Source: Tolypothrix bouteillei VB521301 (GTDB lineage: Bacteria > Cyanobacteriota > Cyanobacteriia > Cyanobacteriales > Nostocaceae). Taken from it: a stretch of DNA of 64,000 nt. The notes under the pieces are model-generated. The model worked only from the letters and a program-made list of their open reading frames with translations. It did no database searches and had not been told where the DNA came from. Position numbers and translations under genes: made by a program. The stretch spans positions 6,516,204 to 6,580,203 of the forward strand of contig NZ_JHEG04000001.1 of assembly GCF_000760695.4 (NCBI RefSeq), in the 5' to 3' direction. This document shows, in pieces, positions 8,127-19,057 of the stretch; position 1 is the stretch's first letter; each line of letters starts with the position of its first letter.

Positions 8127-10016
8127 ATGTCTTCTGCCGAAGTGCCGTTAAAACACCCTACTTCATTTCTTCCACCGATCGCTGCGATCGCTACCACCCC
8201 TACAGGTGTCAAAAAATTACAAACCCTATCTCAAATCGATTCTGTCAATATTTGGGTTCCAGAATCTTTAGCAGATATGCCAGGTACGCAAGTTTACACT
8301 GGTTCTCTGAAACAACACATAGCCAATCTGTGGCAAACACACCGTGCTTTTATCTTTTGTTTGGCAACTGGTGCAGTGGTACGTTTAATTGCACCTTTGT
8401 TGCGACACAAATCCACCGATCCCGCAGTGATAACACTTGATGAAGCAGGACGGTTTGTCATTAGTTTGTGTGGCGGACATCAAGGCGGTGGCGATAAGCT
8501 AGCACAGTTAATTGCCTTACAACTCAATGCAACACCAGTTTTGTCTGGTGCTTCCGCCAGTTTGGGATTACCCGCAGTAGATACGTTAGGTGTACCCTTT
8601 GGTTGGAAGCGGGGTGAAGGTGATTGGACGGGTGTCAGTGCGTCTGTTGCGCGGGGAGAACGAGTACAAGTCATTCAAGAAACAGGTTCTACTCTTTGGC
8701 AAACAGCTTTCAGTACCCAGCCATCGGCTTTTATTTTTCAAGAAGACCCTTCCGCCACGGCTAAAATTTGGATTACCTCCAAACTCCCCCATACCTCCCC
8801 GATACCTCAAATTCACTGGTATCCGCGAGTTTTATGGATTGGAATTGGCTGTGAGAGAGGAACTTCAGAACAACTCCTAGAAACGGCAATTCAACAAGTT
8901 TTCCAACAACATCAACTAGCAGAAAGTGCGATCGCAGGAATTGCCACCATAGACATTAAATCGGATGAAGTTGGTTTGGTAAAACTTTGCCAAAAACGCA
9001 ATTTACCTTTAAAAACCTTCTCTTCAGACATCCTCAGCAAAATATCCGTTCCCAATCCGTCTCAAGTCGTTGAAAAAGAAGTTGGAACTCCCAGTGTTGC
9101 AGAAGCTGCTGCTTTATGTGCTGCTCAAAGTCAAACTCTACTCATTGCCAAACAAATTTTTAAACCCTCCCTCACTCCCTTACTCCCCCACTCCTCCCCT
9201 CCTCTCCAAGGAGCAGTCACAATAGCTATTGCCCAAGCAGAAAAAGAATACATCGGTCGTACTGGAGAACTGTTACTGATTGGTACCGGACCGGGACAAA
9301 TCAATCAAATGACACCAGCAGCACAAGCCGCCGTCACTAGTGCAGATGCAATTATTGGCTACAGTTTATACGTAGACTTAATTCACCCTATTCTCAGACC
9401 GGGACAAATTGTTGAAGCGTTACCAATTACAAAAGAACGTCAACGCGCCCAACGAGCAATTGAGTTAGCGAATTGGGGATTGCAAGTAGCTGTTATATCT
9501 TCTGGTGACTGTGGAATATACGGCATGGCAGGGTTAGTATTGGAAGAGTTGCAAACCCAAGATTGGGATGGCAAAACACCTAAAATTCAAATATTTCCCG
9601 GTATTACTGCCATGCAAGCTGCTGCATCTAGAGTAGGAACACCTTTGATGCATGACTTTTGTGCTATCAGCTTGAGCGATTTACTGACACCATGGGAAAT
9701 GATTGAAAAGCGTTTAGAAGCAGCAGCGGTTGCTGATTTTGTGACTGCTTTATACAATCCTCGCTCTCAAACACGGATTCAACAGCTTGTAACCGCTCGA
9801 GAGATTTTCCTCAAATATCGCAATTCCGATACACCCGTTGCTGTGGTACGTTCTGCGTACCGTGAAGACGAGCAAATTACTCTCACAACTTTAGATAAAT
9901 TACTCGATGTTTCCATCGATATGTTGACTACAGTGTTAATTGGCAATTCCAATACACGTTTTCATGCTAATTGGATGGTAACCCCAAGAGGATATCTTGG
10001 CTTTGCTAATAGCTAA
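8127..10016 (+). CDS. cobJ: CbiG-CobJ fusion, cobalamin ring contraction
   Basis: A 629-residue fusion. Residues ~20-345 match CbiG (cobalt-precorrin-5A hydrolase), with the N-terminal domain (AIATTPTGVKKLQ, CGGHQGGGDKLA), the mid region (GIGCERGT) and the C-terminal domain ending at EAAALCAA. Residues ~370-629 are the CobJ/CbiH precorrin-3B C17-methyltransferase, with LLLIGTGPGQINQMTP, ISSGDCGIYGMAG, FPGITAMQAAASRVG and ALYNPRSQTR. The enzyme methylates C17 during corrin ring contraction. Between the domains lies LTPLLPHSSPPLQG, encoded by a CCCTCACT-type repeat (9166-9208). The last codons (GCT AAT AGC TAA) are part of a heptamer array. ATG at 8127. Confidence 0.88.
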   Translation: MSSAEVPLKHPTSFLPPIAAIATTPTGVKKLQTLSQIDSVNIWVPESLADMPGTQVYTGSLKQHIANLWQTHRAFIFCLATGAVVRLIAPLLRHKSTDPAVITLDEAGRFVISLCGGHQGGGDKLAQLIALQLNATPVLSGASASLGLPAVDTLGVPFGWKRGEGDWTGVSASVARGERVQVIQETGSTLWQTAFSTQPSAFIFQEDPSATAKIWITSKLPHTSPIPQIHWYPRVLWIGIGCERGTSEQLLETAIQQVFQQHQLAESAIAGIATIDIKSDEVGLVKLCQKRNLPLKTFSSDILSKISVPNPSQVVEKEVGTPSVAEAAALCAAQSQTLLIAKQIFKPSLTPLLPHSSPPLQGAVTIAIAQAEKEYIGRTGELLLIGTGPGQINQMTPAAQAAVTSADAIIGYSLYVDLIHPILRPGQIVEALPITKERQRAQRAIELANWGLQVAVISSGDCGIYGMAGLVLEELQTQDWDGKTPKIQIFPGITAMQAAASRVGTPLMHDFCAISLSDLLTPWEMIEKRLEAAAVADFVTALYNPRSQTRIQQLVTAREIFLKYRNSDTPVAVVRSAYREDEQITLTTLDKLLDVSIDMLTTVLIGNSNTRFHANWMVTPRGYLGFANS

Positions 10017-10070
10017 TGGCTAATGGCTAATGGTGCAATTAACAATTAGCTATTAGCTATTAGCCATTAG
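10005..10070. repeat. inverted GCTAATR heptamer array between convergent genes
   Basis: GCTAATAGCTAATGG units on the left and their inverse (TTAGCTATTAGCCATTAG) on the right can form a long stem. The stop codons of cobJ (10014-10016) and of the opposing holin-like gene (10060-10062) both lie inside the array. Confidence 0.85.
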
Positions 10071-10413
10071 GTCTAAGAAAGTAGCTAATTATACTAGAAA
10101 CTATTGATAGTACAATTGACCCTAGTAAAGCAGGTATAAAACCATTGATGGTAAAACCGTAACCGGGTGTGAAGACACTTGCTAACCAGAGGGTAAAAGC
10201 ATTCAGAACAAATGTAAACAACCCGAAGGTGAGTAAGGTAATGGGAAATGTGAGTATACCTAAAATAGGTCGAACGATCGCATTAACTAGTCCGATAACA
10301 ATTGCTGCTATGAGGGCAGCCACAAAATTTTTAATCTCAAAGCCAGGAACAATGTTGGAAGTTACCAGCAATGCTATGGCAGTCCCCACCCAGGTTAATA
10401 AAAAATGTTTCAT
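10060..10413 (-). CDS. phage-holin family IV membrane protein
   Basis: A 117-residue protein made of four hydrophobic segments (about residues 3-22, 30-50, 55-78 and 88-112), with the small loop motifs GFEIKNFVAALIAAIVIGLV, NAIVRPIL and FTLWLAS of the 'phage holin family 4' group (PF04020-like). Despite the name, these are common small bacterial inner-membrane proteins with no proven lytic role. ATG at 10413. The C-terminal PNG-stop is encoded by the heptamer array shared with cobJ. Confidence 0.75.
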   Translation of the reverse strand: MKHFLLTWVGTAIALLVTSNIVPGFEIKNFVAALIAAIVIGLVNAIVRPILGILTFPITLLTFGLFTFVLNAFTLWLASVFTPGYGFTINGFIPALLGSIVLSIVSSIISYFLRPNG

Positions 10414-10482
10414 AAAATTTTTCCATCTTTCTGTTCACAATATTCCTATCAAGCTAAGATCTTTGCAAGATGTTTGCTTTGC

Positions 10483-10531
10483 AATAAGCTGGGTACAGCT
10501 TGCGCCGAAGAGATCGCTACCGTAGAACGCG
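10483..10531. repeat. degenerate dispersed repeat in spacer
   Basis: ATAAGCTGGGTACAGCTTGC, GCCGAAGAGATCGCTACC and GTAGAACGCG resemble the GCCGGGTACGGCTTGCGCC repeat found inside two genes of this window, with a longer second half. It is non-coding here. The rest of the 10414-10685 spacer shows nothing further. Confidence 0.55.
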
Positions 10532-10685
10532 TGTTCAAGACAGTAAAACCAGGTTTCTGCAAAAGTTTTAACAAAAAACATAAATCTTTTCATAAATTTT
10601 TAGCTAAGGCATCTGCAATAACAGATTTATATAGATAATGATTTGTTAAGCTGTAAGCGCTGGTACGAGGAGCAATGTCAGCGCA

Positions 10686-11528
10686 ATGCACTGGTTGTTA
10701 TCTGGTCGTTTAAGAGTAGAGAAGTTAACGGTTAAGATAGAAAACTTACCAGAATCGTTACAAGGTACGAAGCTGGTACACCTATCTGACTTGCACTATG
10801 ATGGCTTGCGATTGTCAGAGAAAATGTTACAAGAAGCGATCGCAATTAGCAATGAAGCTGAACCCGACTTAGTTGTACTGACAGGTGATTACGTAACTGA
10901 CGATCCATCACCCATTCAGCAACTGGTGCTACGACTCAAATATCTCCAAAGTCGTGCTGGAATCTACGCTGTTCTGGGTAATCACGACATCTATTTCAAA
11001 CGTTCACAAGCTACAGTTACGGATGCACTTAACAGCATTGGCGTTACGGTACTTTGGAATGAAATTGGTTATCCATTTGGGCAAGAACTACCGTTAGTGG
11101 GTTTGGCTGATTATTGGTCGCGAGAATTTAACCCTAAATTGGTGATGGATCGGTTAGATCCTACCAAACCTTGCATCGTACTATCGCATAATCCCGACAC
11201 AGCGGAGATTTTGCAAAAATGGCGAGTCGATTTGCAATTATCAGGTCACACTCATGGCGGTCAAATTGTGCTTCCGGTAGTGGGACCCGTTGTGGTTTAT
11301 TACAAAAAGTTTATTCGCAAAGTTTCTAAAAAAATCCGGCGCTGGGTACCTTATTTGCGAGGAGACTGCGCGAAAGTCGTCAAACATTGGGAATGGGCGC
11401 AAGGTTTCCATACGGTCGGAAACAATCAGCTTTACGTCAATCGCGGTTTGGGAACATACCCCCCTGGACGTTTGTTCTGTCCTCCTGAAGTGACAATCGT
11501 TACTTTAGTAAGTGATGACAAGAGCTAG
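10686..11528 (+). CDS. calcineurin-like metallophosphoesterase
   Basis: 280 residues with every metal-binding motif of the family in order: LVHLSDLHYD (D-x-H), VLTGDYV (G-D), YAVLGNHDIYF (GNHD), VLSHNP (H) and LQLSGHTHGGQI (GHTHGG). The layout is closest to YkuE/YaeI-type membrane-associated phosphoesterases that act on lipid-A- or phospholipid-like substrates, but the substrate cannot be read. ATG at 10686. A purine-rich GAGGAG lies at 10667 and a second ATG at 10675 opens an overlapping 12-codon frame (to 10713), so the translation start is slightly uncertain. A strong hairpin follows. Confidence 0.85.
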   Translation: MHWLLSGRLRVEKLTVKIENLPESLQGTKLVHLSDLHYDGLRLSEKMLQEAIAISNEAEPDLVVLTGDYVTDDPSPIQQLVLRLKYLQSRAGIYAVLGNHDIYFKRSQATVTDALNSIGVTVLWNEIGYPFGQELPLVGLADYWSREFNPKLVMDRLDPTKPCIVLSHNPDTAEILQKWRVDLQLSGHTHGGQIVLPVVGPVVVYYKKFIRKVSKKIRRWVPYLRGDCAKVVKHWEWAQGFHTVGNNQLYVNRGLGTYPPGRLFCPPEVTIVTLVSDDKS

Positions 11529-11573
11529 AGAACGGGATTGGAACCAAGCAAAAGACACGCACTCTCAACAATC

Positions 11574-11620
11574 AACCGCCAAAAGCTACTATAGGATACT
11601 GCAAGGAGCTTTTGGCGGTT
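11574..11620 (+). terminator. 14-bp perfect hairpin after the phosphoesterase gene
   Basis: AACCGCCAAAAGCT (11574-11587) and its exact reverse complement (11607-11620) enclose a 19-base loop, 46 bases after the stop codon. No long T-run follows. It is the likely terminator for the upstream gene. Confidence 0.65.
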
Positions 11621-12190
11621 TATGGGTAATTCGATCGATTGATAAAAAAACAGAAAGTAACTCAACTAAGGTGGACAGAATTTCGCAACTAAACCCGTTC
11701 AGAAATTTGTGTTCTTTATATTCCAGCTAGGCAGGCATTTTTGCTGTGCGTTCAAAAACCTCCAAATTAACTCAATAAATTCATCTTTAGGCGAAAACAC
11801 ATTTACGGAACACAAAACCTGACTGGCGATTGCGAACTTACTAGATGCGGGAGGCACTGGCTCCAGTAAGTACTCTACAAATGAACTTCTTAGACTTGTT
11901 TGGTGCCATATGTTTAAGTTAACACGCCCTTTTGGTAACGGTCAAAATTGTTACCTAATTTTATCACCCTTAACTTTCTTTAATAGACTCTTAAATTTTC
12001 GATAACTTAGCTATTACTTGACCCCAAGCGGTTTATTGAAGAAGGAAGAAAGAAGGAAGGAATTTCTTCAAGCTTCTTCCCTCTTCTAACTTCGGTTCTT
12101 CCTTCGTTTTCCAACATCAAACTTCACGCGCCCTAGATAAAAAACCCTATAGAGCGAAGAGAAAGAGAAGGAGAGGATGATTGTAGTTAT
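11621..12190. other. gene-free stretch
   Basis: About 570 bases with no supported gene. It contains an imperfect inverted repeat of GAAGGAAGAAA / TTCTTCCCTC type at 12040-12110, and otherwise AT-rich sequence. Short open frames here lack family resemblance. Confidence 0.5.
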
Positions 12191-12522
12191 ATGGCTTACT
12201 GTGATTTTCGATTAGGTGATGTTATCCAAACTTTTAGGTTGACAGGCAACGCACAACTTGAAGCGACTGCTCAACCCTAGGTAGGGTCGGAGGACGTGCC
12301 TTGATTTCCGAGTCGTTCATCTCACGCTTGTGCTATGCCTTCACGCTGCGCGAACGCGGTAAGACGTGGGGCTTCTGCCCGATTAAGCTAAAAAAAATTG
12401 TCCGCACATCTGCGCTCGAATTTGTAGAAACTACAAATGAAAAACTAAAATCAGTTTTGGGACAATTTATTGCAGAAATGGTAGCAGTACAATTATTTGA
12501 TAAAATTTCAAAGAATTCTTAA
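12191..12522 (+). pseudogene. remnant of a PD-(D/E)XK-like cyanobacterial gene
   Basis: ATG at 12191 reads MAYCDFRLGDVIQTFRLT and stops at 12278. A second frame at 12415-12522 reads ALEFVETTNEKLKSVLGQ, then FIAEMVAVQLFDKISKNS. From memory these match the first ~25 residues and a mid-region (VEAKNENxKxGLGQCIAEMxAAQ) of a widespread cyanobacterial protein family with a nuclease-like core. The section between them is lost and partly replaced by a dispersed repeat (GTGCTATGCCTTCACGCTGC at 12331-12350, then GCGAACGCGG). The gene is certainly not functional; the family match is moderately sure. Confidence 0.5.
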
Positions 12523-12851
12523 AAAATAATTTATAAAGTCGTAAATATCGGCACTATTTTGCTGTTTTGAAGTTAGAGTAAAAAATTTTTTTAATAGATT
12601 TAAGCAAATGTTATATAAAAAAAAAGTTCAAGAATATGTTGGAATTTTTCACAATTGCGATTGGGCAAAGTAGTAGCAAATGGGACAATAGCAAGTAGAG
12701 ACTGAGTAAAAGTTCTTTTTTGATTGGGAAGGATTGTTTCATACTTGACAATCGGTTGTAGTAAAACGAAACTATCAAGACTTCTCTCTAGTACTGGGGT
12801 TAAATATTGATGATTGACCAAAGCAAGAGAAATGAGATAAGTTGACAATAG
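12523..12851. other. spacer without convincing gene
   Basis: AT-rich. An 82-codon minus-strand frame (12600-12848) has no motif and is not supported. A short stretch (TTTTTCACAATTGCGATTGG at 12645-12664) resembles one at 25438-25457 and may be a dispersed repeat. Confidence 0.4.
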
Positions 12852-14867
12852 CTAATTACATGGGAATAACTTAATTGTTTTATCTCCACTGCCACTAGCT
12901 GCCAAAGTTTTCCCATCCGGGCTAAAGGCAACACAATAAACGGCATCATCATTGGCTGTAAAAGTGCGAATTTCCTGACCCGTATCCACTTGCCAAAGCT
13001 TCACTGTTTTGTCTCTACTACCACTTGCCAAAATTTTACCGTCGGGACTAAAGGTGACAGAACAAACATCGTCTGTATGCCCTGCAAGTGTCTGTAATTG
13101 TTGACCGTTAGGCAATTGCCAAATTCTAATCGTCTTGTCGCTACTACCACTGGCAATTTGCTTTCCATTCGGGCTGAAAGCAACAGAATTCATGCCTCCA
13201 AAAGAATCAGGATTTCCTTTAAGAGTTAAAAATTTATCCTCAGTTAAATACCAAACTTTGATAGTTTTATCATTACCTGCGCCGCCACTGGCTAAAATTT
13301 TGCTGTCAGGGCTAAAACCAACACATAAAATTTCATCAGAATGTCCTTGAATACTATGTATTTCTTTATAAGTATCTGTAGACCAAAGTTTAATAGTTCT
13401 ATCTTTAGAGCCACTAGCTATAGTTTTTCCATCAGGACTAAATGCAACAGCATAAACTTTGTCTTTATGTCCGGTAAAAGTGAAAATTTGTTCTCCTGTC
13501 ACAACATTCCACAACTTAACAGTTTGGTCGTCGCTTCCACTCACTAAAATCTTACCATCAGGACTAAATGCAACTGCGTTCACGCGAGAGGGTTCTTCTC
13601 TTCCTTGAAGAGTACGGGCTTCCTTTTTAGCAAGATCCCAAATTTTTATAGTTTTGTCATGACTTCCACTAGCTAAGACTTGTCCATCAGAACTAAAAAC
13701 AACAGACATAACTCTATCTGTATGTCCTTGAAGAACACTTTGAAAGATTATTTCCTGTGCGGCTTTAGATGCAGAAATATCTGGTGTAGATGCTATTGCT
13801 GTCTGATTAATCTGTGGATTCAAGGGTGGTGGTAAGCTAACAGGTGCTGAGAACTGAGTGTTTTGTGACTTTGTTGGTATAGGAGCAAGTAATTTGACAT
13901 TTGCTTGAGGTGATTGAGTCTCAGAATTTTTAGATTGTCCGCTTTCTGTCTCATTTTGAAATTGAGGTTTTGTCTTGGTAACTAATTCGGTTAACGCTTG
14001 TACTTCCGTTTGGAGTTTGGTTAAAGTATTTAAACATTCTTCTATCTGCTTTTGAGTGCTATGACTCAGTTGTTGTGTAAAAGTATCCAGTTGAGTGAAC
14101 CGCTGTTCCCAAGACTGCAAACCTTGCATTTGTTGTTGGCTGTTTTGATTGAGGTGCTGTTTAAAAGCATTCAGTTGAGCTAAACTTTGAGTGAGGGGTT
14201 CGATCTGTTTTAGAGTGTTTGCGCTCAGTTGTTGCATTCCGGTCTCGATTTGAGCGAGACGCTGCTCCCAACGCCCGATTTCCTGAAGTTTTTGTTGGAT
14301 AGTTTGATTTAATTGTTGCGTTAAAACATCCACTTGAGACAAACGCTGGTTAAGTGGATTCATTTGATTTTGAGTATTTTCACTGAATTGTCTTATAAAG
14401 GCATCAAGCTGGGTTAAATGCTGTTGAAAAGCATCAATATTTTGTGTTTGCTGATACCGTTGTAATTCTTCTACTTGTTGTTGAAATGTTGTTCTCAAAT
14501 CTCGAACAGTTGTCTCATATTGTTCGAGACGTTGCGTAAAAGTCTCTAAACTTTGCCGTTGCTGGTTTTGAAGTGTTTCAAGTTGTTCTCCTGTGGTTGT
14601 GCTGAGTTGTTGGGTGAAATTATCAAAGTTAGCAAGACGCTGGCGGAGTGGATTGAGAAGTAGATCTTGTTTTACCATCAGTTCTTGCTGGTTCTGCTCT
14701 TTCAAAAACTTTAATCGTTCTCGGTTAGCAATGTTCAAGCAGACAGAGATTGTGAGGGGAGTTGCTACATAAATCATTTGTTGGGTGAGCGTTGTTGCAA
14801 CTAATCCTAAGGCAGAGAGAGAAATTGAGGCGTATTCGCTAACTTCTAGCCAATGCAGTTTGGTCAT
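12852..14867 (-). CDS. membrane-anchored coiled-coil WD40 protein
   Basis: 671 residues from the ATG at 14867 (an in-frame TTG at 14921 is less likely). Residues ~10-45 hold one or two hydrophobic segments (SLSALGLVATTLTQQMIYVA, TPLTISVCL). Residues ~55-310 are Gln/Leu-rich coiled coil with a repeating QLxxFxQQLxxxTQxQxExL pattern. A Pro/Gln/Ser linker follows, then seven WD40 units from about residue 370 to the end (for example AFSPDGKTIASGSKDRTIKL), enough for a closed propeller. It has no enzymatic domain. It is the last of three minus-strand genes with J-domain/TPR/WD40 content. The likely role is a membrane-tethered scaffold; partners are unknown. Confidence 0.8.
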   Translation of the reverse strand: MTKLHWLEVSEYASISLSALGLVATTLTQQMIYVATPLTISVCLNIANRERLKFLKEQNQQELMVKQDLLLNPLRQRLANFDNFTQQLSTTTGEQLETLQNQQRQSLETFTQRLEQYETTVRDLRTTFQQQVEELQRYQQTQNIDAFQQHLTQLDAFIRQFSENTQNQMNPLNQRLSQVDVLTQQLNQTIQQKLQEIGRWEQRLAQIETGMQQLSANTLKQIEPLTQSLAQLNAFKQHLNQNSQQQMQGLQSWEQRFTQLDTFTQQLSHSTQKQIEECLNTLTKLQTEVQALTELVTKTKPQFQNETESGQSKNSETQSPQANVKLLAPIPTKSQNTQFSAPVSLPPPLNPQINQTAIASTPDISASKAAQEIIFQSVLQGHTDRVMSVVFSSDGQVLASGSHDKTIKIWDLAKKEARTLQGREEPSRVNAVAFSPDGKILVSGSDDQTVKLWNVVTGEQIFTFTGHKDKVYAVAFSPDGKTIASGSKDRTIKLWSTDTYKEIHSIQGHSDEILCVGFSPDSKILASGGAGNDKTIKVWYLTEDKFLTLKGNPDSFGGMNSVAFSPNGKQIASGSSDKTIRIWQLPNGQQLQTLAGHTDDVCSVTFSPDGKILASGSRDKTVKLWQVDTGQEIRTFTANDDAVYCVAFSPDGKTLAASGSGDKTIKLFPCN

Positions 14868-15161
14868 AATGGGTGGTCTGCTGTGGTTGGTACTTGGAGA
14901 GAAAACCGCTGGATCTTGCAACGCGACGCGATTTTAAGAGCCTACCTTCATCTTCTTCCAATAAACACGGACAAACTGTGCTTGGAATTTCTCATTAACC
15001 AAGAATCGAGGTAGGAAGTATGAAGTATAAAGTATAAAGGATGAAGGTAAAAGTGCTTTATGCCAAGTCGAAGCGATCGCTTCGCTTTGTGCGAGCACAT
15101 CCTCCGGTTTAAACCCTGTTACTGACAAGCATTCACTTTATTCCTTATCCCGATCTTTGAC
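14868..15161. other. spacer with dispersed repeats
   Basis: Contains GTATGAAGTATAAAGTATAA (15018-15037), a short tandem repeat, and the palindrome GAAGCGATCGCTTC (15069-15082) followed by TTTGTGCGAGCAC. A 64-codon frame here is made largely of these repeats and is not a gene. Confidence 0.5.
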
Positions 15162-15788
15162 TTATCGGTATCGCCGATTGAGTCCAAGTAAACTCTTTAT
15201 CCACCGAAAAAACCTGCCGATCGGGAATTTTGACCTAGATTTCTGTTTGGAGCGTTTGGAACGTCTTGATGAGGATGACGAATAATTTTCTCTAATCCTT
15301 AACTGCCCTTCTAATTGTGCTGCTTTATCTAAATCTGAGTTGGCTCGATGTTCGTAACCCAGTACCGAACAAACATATCCACGGTACTTGTATGCTTCTG
15401 TATAATTTGGATTGAGCCGAATTGCATGGGTAAAGTCGGTTAAGGCGTCTTTGTATCTTCCTAATTTTACGTTCTCGACGCCATCGTTGTAAAATGCCTC
15501 AGCATTGAAGCGGCTGACGTAAACTCTTGCGATCGGTGTTTGATAAGATTCGCTTGTTGGATGGGGATGTTCTGCCTGAGTAGGCTGATAAGATTTAAGT
15601 TTGTTATAAGCTTCATTAATAAGTTTTATTTTTTCCTCTGCTTCTTCCTTCTGCTGCACTAGTGAAAAATTATCTGGATGCCAAATTTTAACTAGCCTGC
15701 GGTAAGTATGCTTGATCTCTGCTTGCGATGCACCGGGTTTTAGTTCTAAAACAAAATAAGCCTCTTCTATACTCATGCGATCGCTCAT
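15162..15788 (-). CDS. J-domain/TPR protein
   Basis: 208 residues from the ATG at 15788 (MSDRMSIEEAYFVLEL, parallel to the [16 protein letters not shown] start of the neighbouring gene; a GTG lies six codons upstream). Residues ~5-65 form a J domain with the HPD tripeptide in IWHPDNFS. Residues ~95-165 hold about two TPR units (FYNDGVENVKLGRYKDALTD, AIRLNPNYTEAYKYRGYV). The last 40 residues are Ser/Arg/Lys-rich. It is a probable DnaK co-chaperone whose TPR part picks the client. The gene looks like a duplicate of the first third of the adjacent J-TPR-WD40 gene, 71 bases away. Confidence 0.82.
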   Translation of the reverse strand: MSDRMSIEEAYFVLELKPGASQAEIKHTYRRLVKIWHPDNFSLVQQKEEAEEKIKLINEAYNKLKSYQPTQAEHPHPTSESYQTPIARVYVSRFNAEAFYNDGVENVKLGRYKDALTDFTHAIRLNPNYTEAYKYRGYVCSVLGYEHRANSDLDKAAQLEGQLRIRENYSSSSSRRSKRSKQKSRSKFPIGRFFRWIKSLLGLNRRYR

Positions 15789-15859
15789 ACGGAGAATAGG
15801 ATGCACTGTAAATCTATGTTAATTATTCCCAAAAACTTTTAATGTTTTTCCAGAAATAG

Positions 15860-18436
<2,577 letters not shown>

Positions 18437-18505
18437 AAGTGGTATCATGGTAATGATGTTATTTTTCTGGGGCTGTAGCTCAGTTGGATAGAGCGAGCGC
18501 CTCCT

Positions 18506-18792
18506 GAAGTTTCGGGCACCATAGAGGAAACTCTATGAGTGAATGTGGTTAAATTCGGTGAACCCTAAAGAGTTAGAACTCCCTCATGGGAAAACTATAA
18601 GGGAATACCGAGCCAAGCCCAAAAATTTGAGATTTGAGATTTAAGATTTGAAATTTTATTTATGGAATCCAAAATCCAAAATCCAAAATCTAAAATCGAG
18701 GGAAGGTGTAGAGACTAGTAAGCCACCGCCTAAAGGTACAAAACCTATGGTGAAGGTATAGTCCGGAGAGTGGGGAAACTCACACAAATCTG
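18506..18792 (+). ncRNA. group I intron in tRNA-Arg(CCU)
   Basis: It starts after a U and ends in G, as group I introns do. Conserved core pieces are visible: R (GTGTAGAGACT, 18706-18716) and S (AAGGTATAGTCC, 18753-18764), which pair as P7 (GACT/AGTC). GGGAATACCGAGCCAAGCC (18601-18619) probably holds the P/Q side. The small size and tRNA setting suggest subgroup IC3. There is no ORF. A heptad repeat of about 76 bases (18622-18697) fills what should be a peripheral loop. Splicing is inferred from the intact exons and core. Confidence 0.88.
18622..18697. repeat. heptad repeat inserted in the intron
   Basis: GATTTGA-type heptads on the left (GATTTGAGATTTAAGATTTG) and AAATCCA-type heptads on the right (ATCCAAAATCCAAAATCC) can pair as a long A/U-rich stem. 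The same repeat family lies at 51464-51526. Confidence 0.75.
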
Positions 18793-18837
18793 AAGCGCTA
18801 GGCCGCCGGTTCGAATCTGGCCAGTCCCGTTAAAAAG

Positions 18838-19035
18838 TTAAATGAAGTTAGTAGATAGTGGTGAGTTGTTAGTAGATAGTAGTTGGTAGGTAAAGTACCG
18901 ATTCACTAAGTCTTTTCCCCTACTTCTGTCAGAACGCATAGCTTCACGCCCCTACTAACAACTGTAAGGGCGCAAAACCTTACGCCCAACTAGCAACTGT
19001 AAGGGCGTAATGCCTTGCGTCCCTACTAACAACTA
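18838..19035. repeat. interspersed repeats incl. GTAAGGGCGCAA hairpins
   Basis: TTAGTAGATAGT-type units (18845-18890), then two copies of CTGTAAGGGCGYAA-N-TTRCGYCC (18962-18985 and 19000-19023), each a hairpin. A further copy is at 42381-42406. There is no gene in this spacer. Confidence 0.7.
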
Positions 19036-19057
19036 ACCTTTTTTCAAAGAAAAACTT

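Larger units (their letters stand above)
18469..18829 (+). tRNA. tRNA-Arg(CCU), interrupted by a group I intron
   Basis: Exon 1 is 18469-18505 and exon 2 is 18793-18829. Joined, they fold as a full cloverleaf: acceptor GGGGCTG/CAGTCCC with discriminator G, D arm GCTC/GAGC, anticodon stem AGCGC/GCGCT around the loop CTCCTAA (anticodon CCT), five-base variable loop AGGCC, and T arm GCCGG-TTCGAAT-CTGGC. CCA is not encoded. The break lies directly 3' of the anticodon, after the U at 18505. The intron is 287 bases. Confidence 0.93.

Noticed and set aside
10405-10638. ORFs overlapping the holin-like gene start and spacer
   Set aside because: Antisense to the holin-like gene and running through a dispersed repeat; no similarity recognised.
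10653-10666. GTA-N8-TAC, the NtcA consensus, upstream of the phosphoesterase gene
   Set aside because: It lies only 20 bases before the ATG, leaving no room for a -10 box and leader; about 15 chance matches are expected in 64 kb.
12600-12848. 82-codon minus-strand ORF
   Set aside because: No family signature or ribosome-binding site; composition looks like translated AT-rich spacer with repeat pieces.
14934-15128. 64-codon minus-strand ORF
   Set aside because: Made largely of repeat sequence (palindrome GAAGCGATCGCTTC and AAGTATAAAG units).
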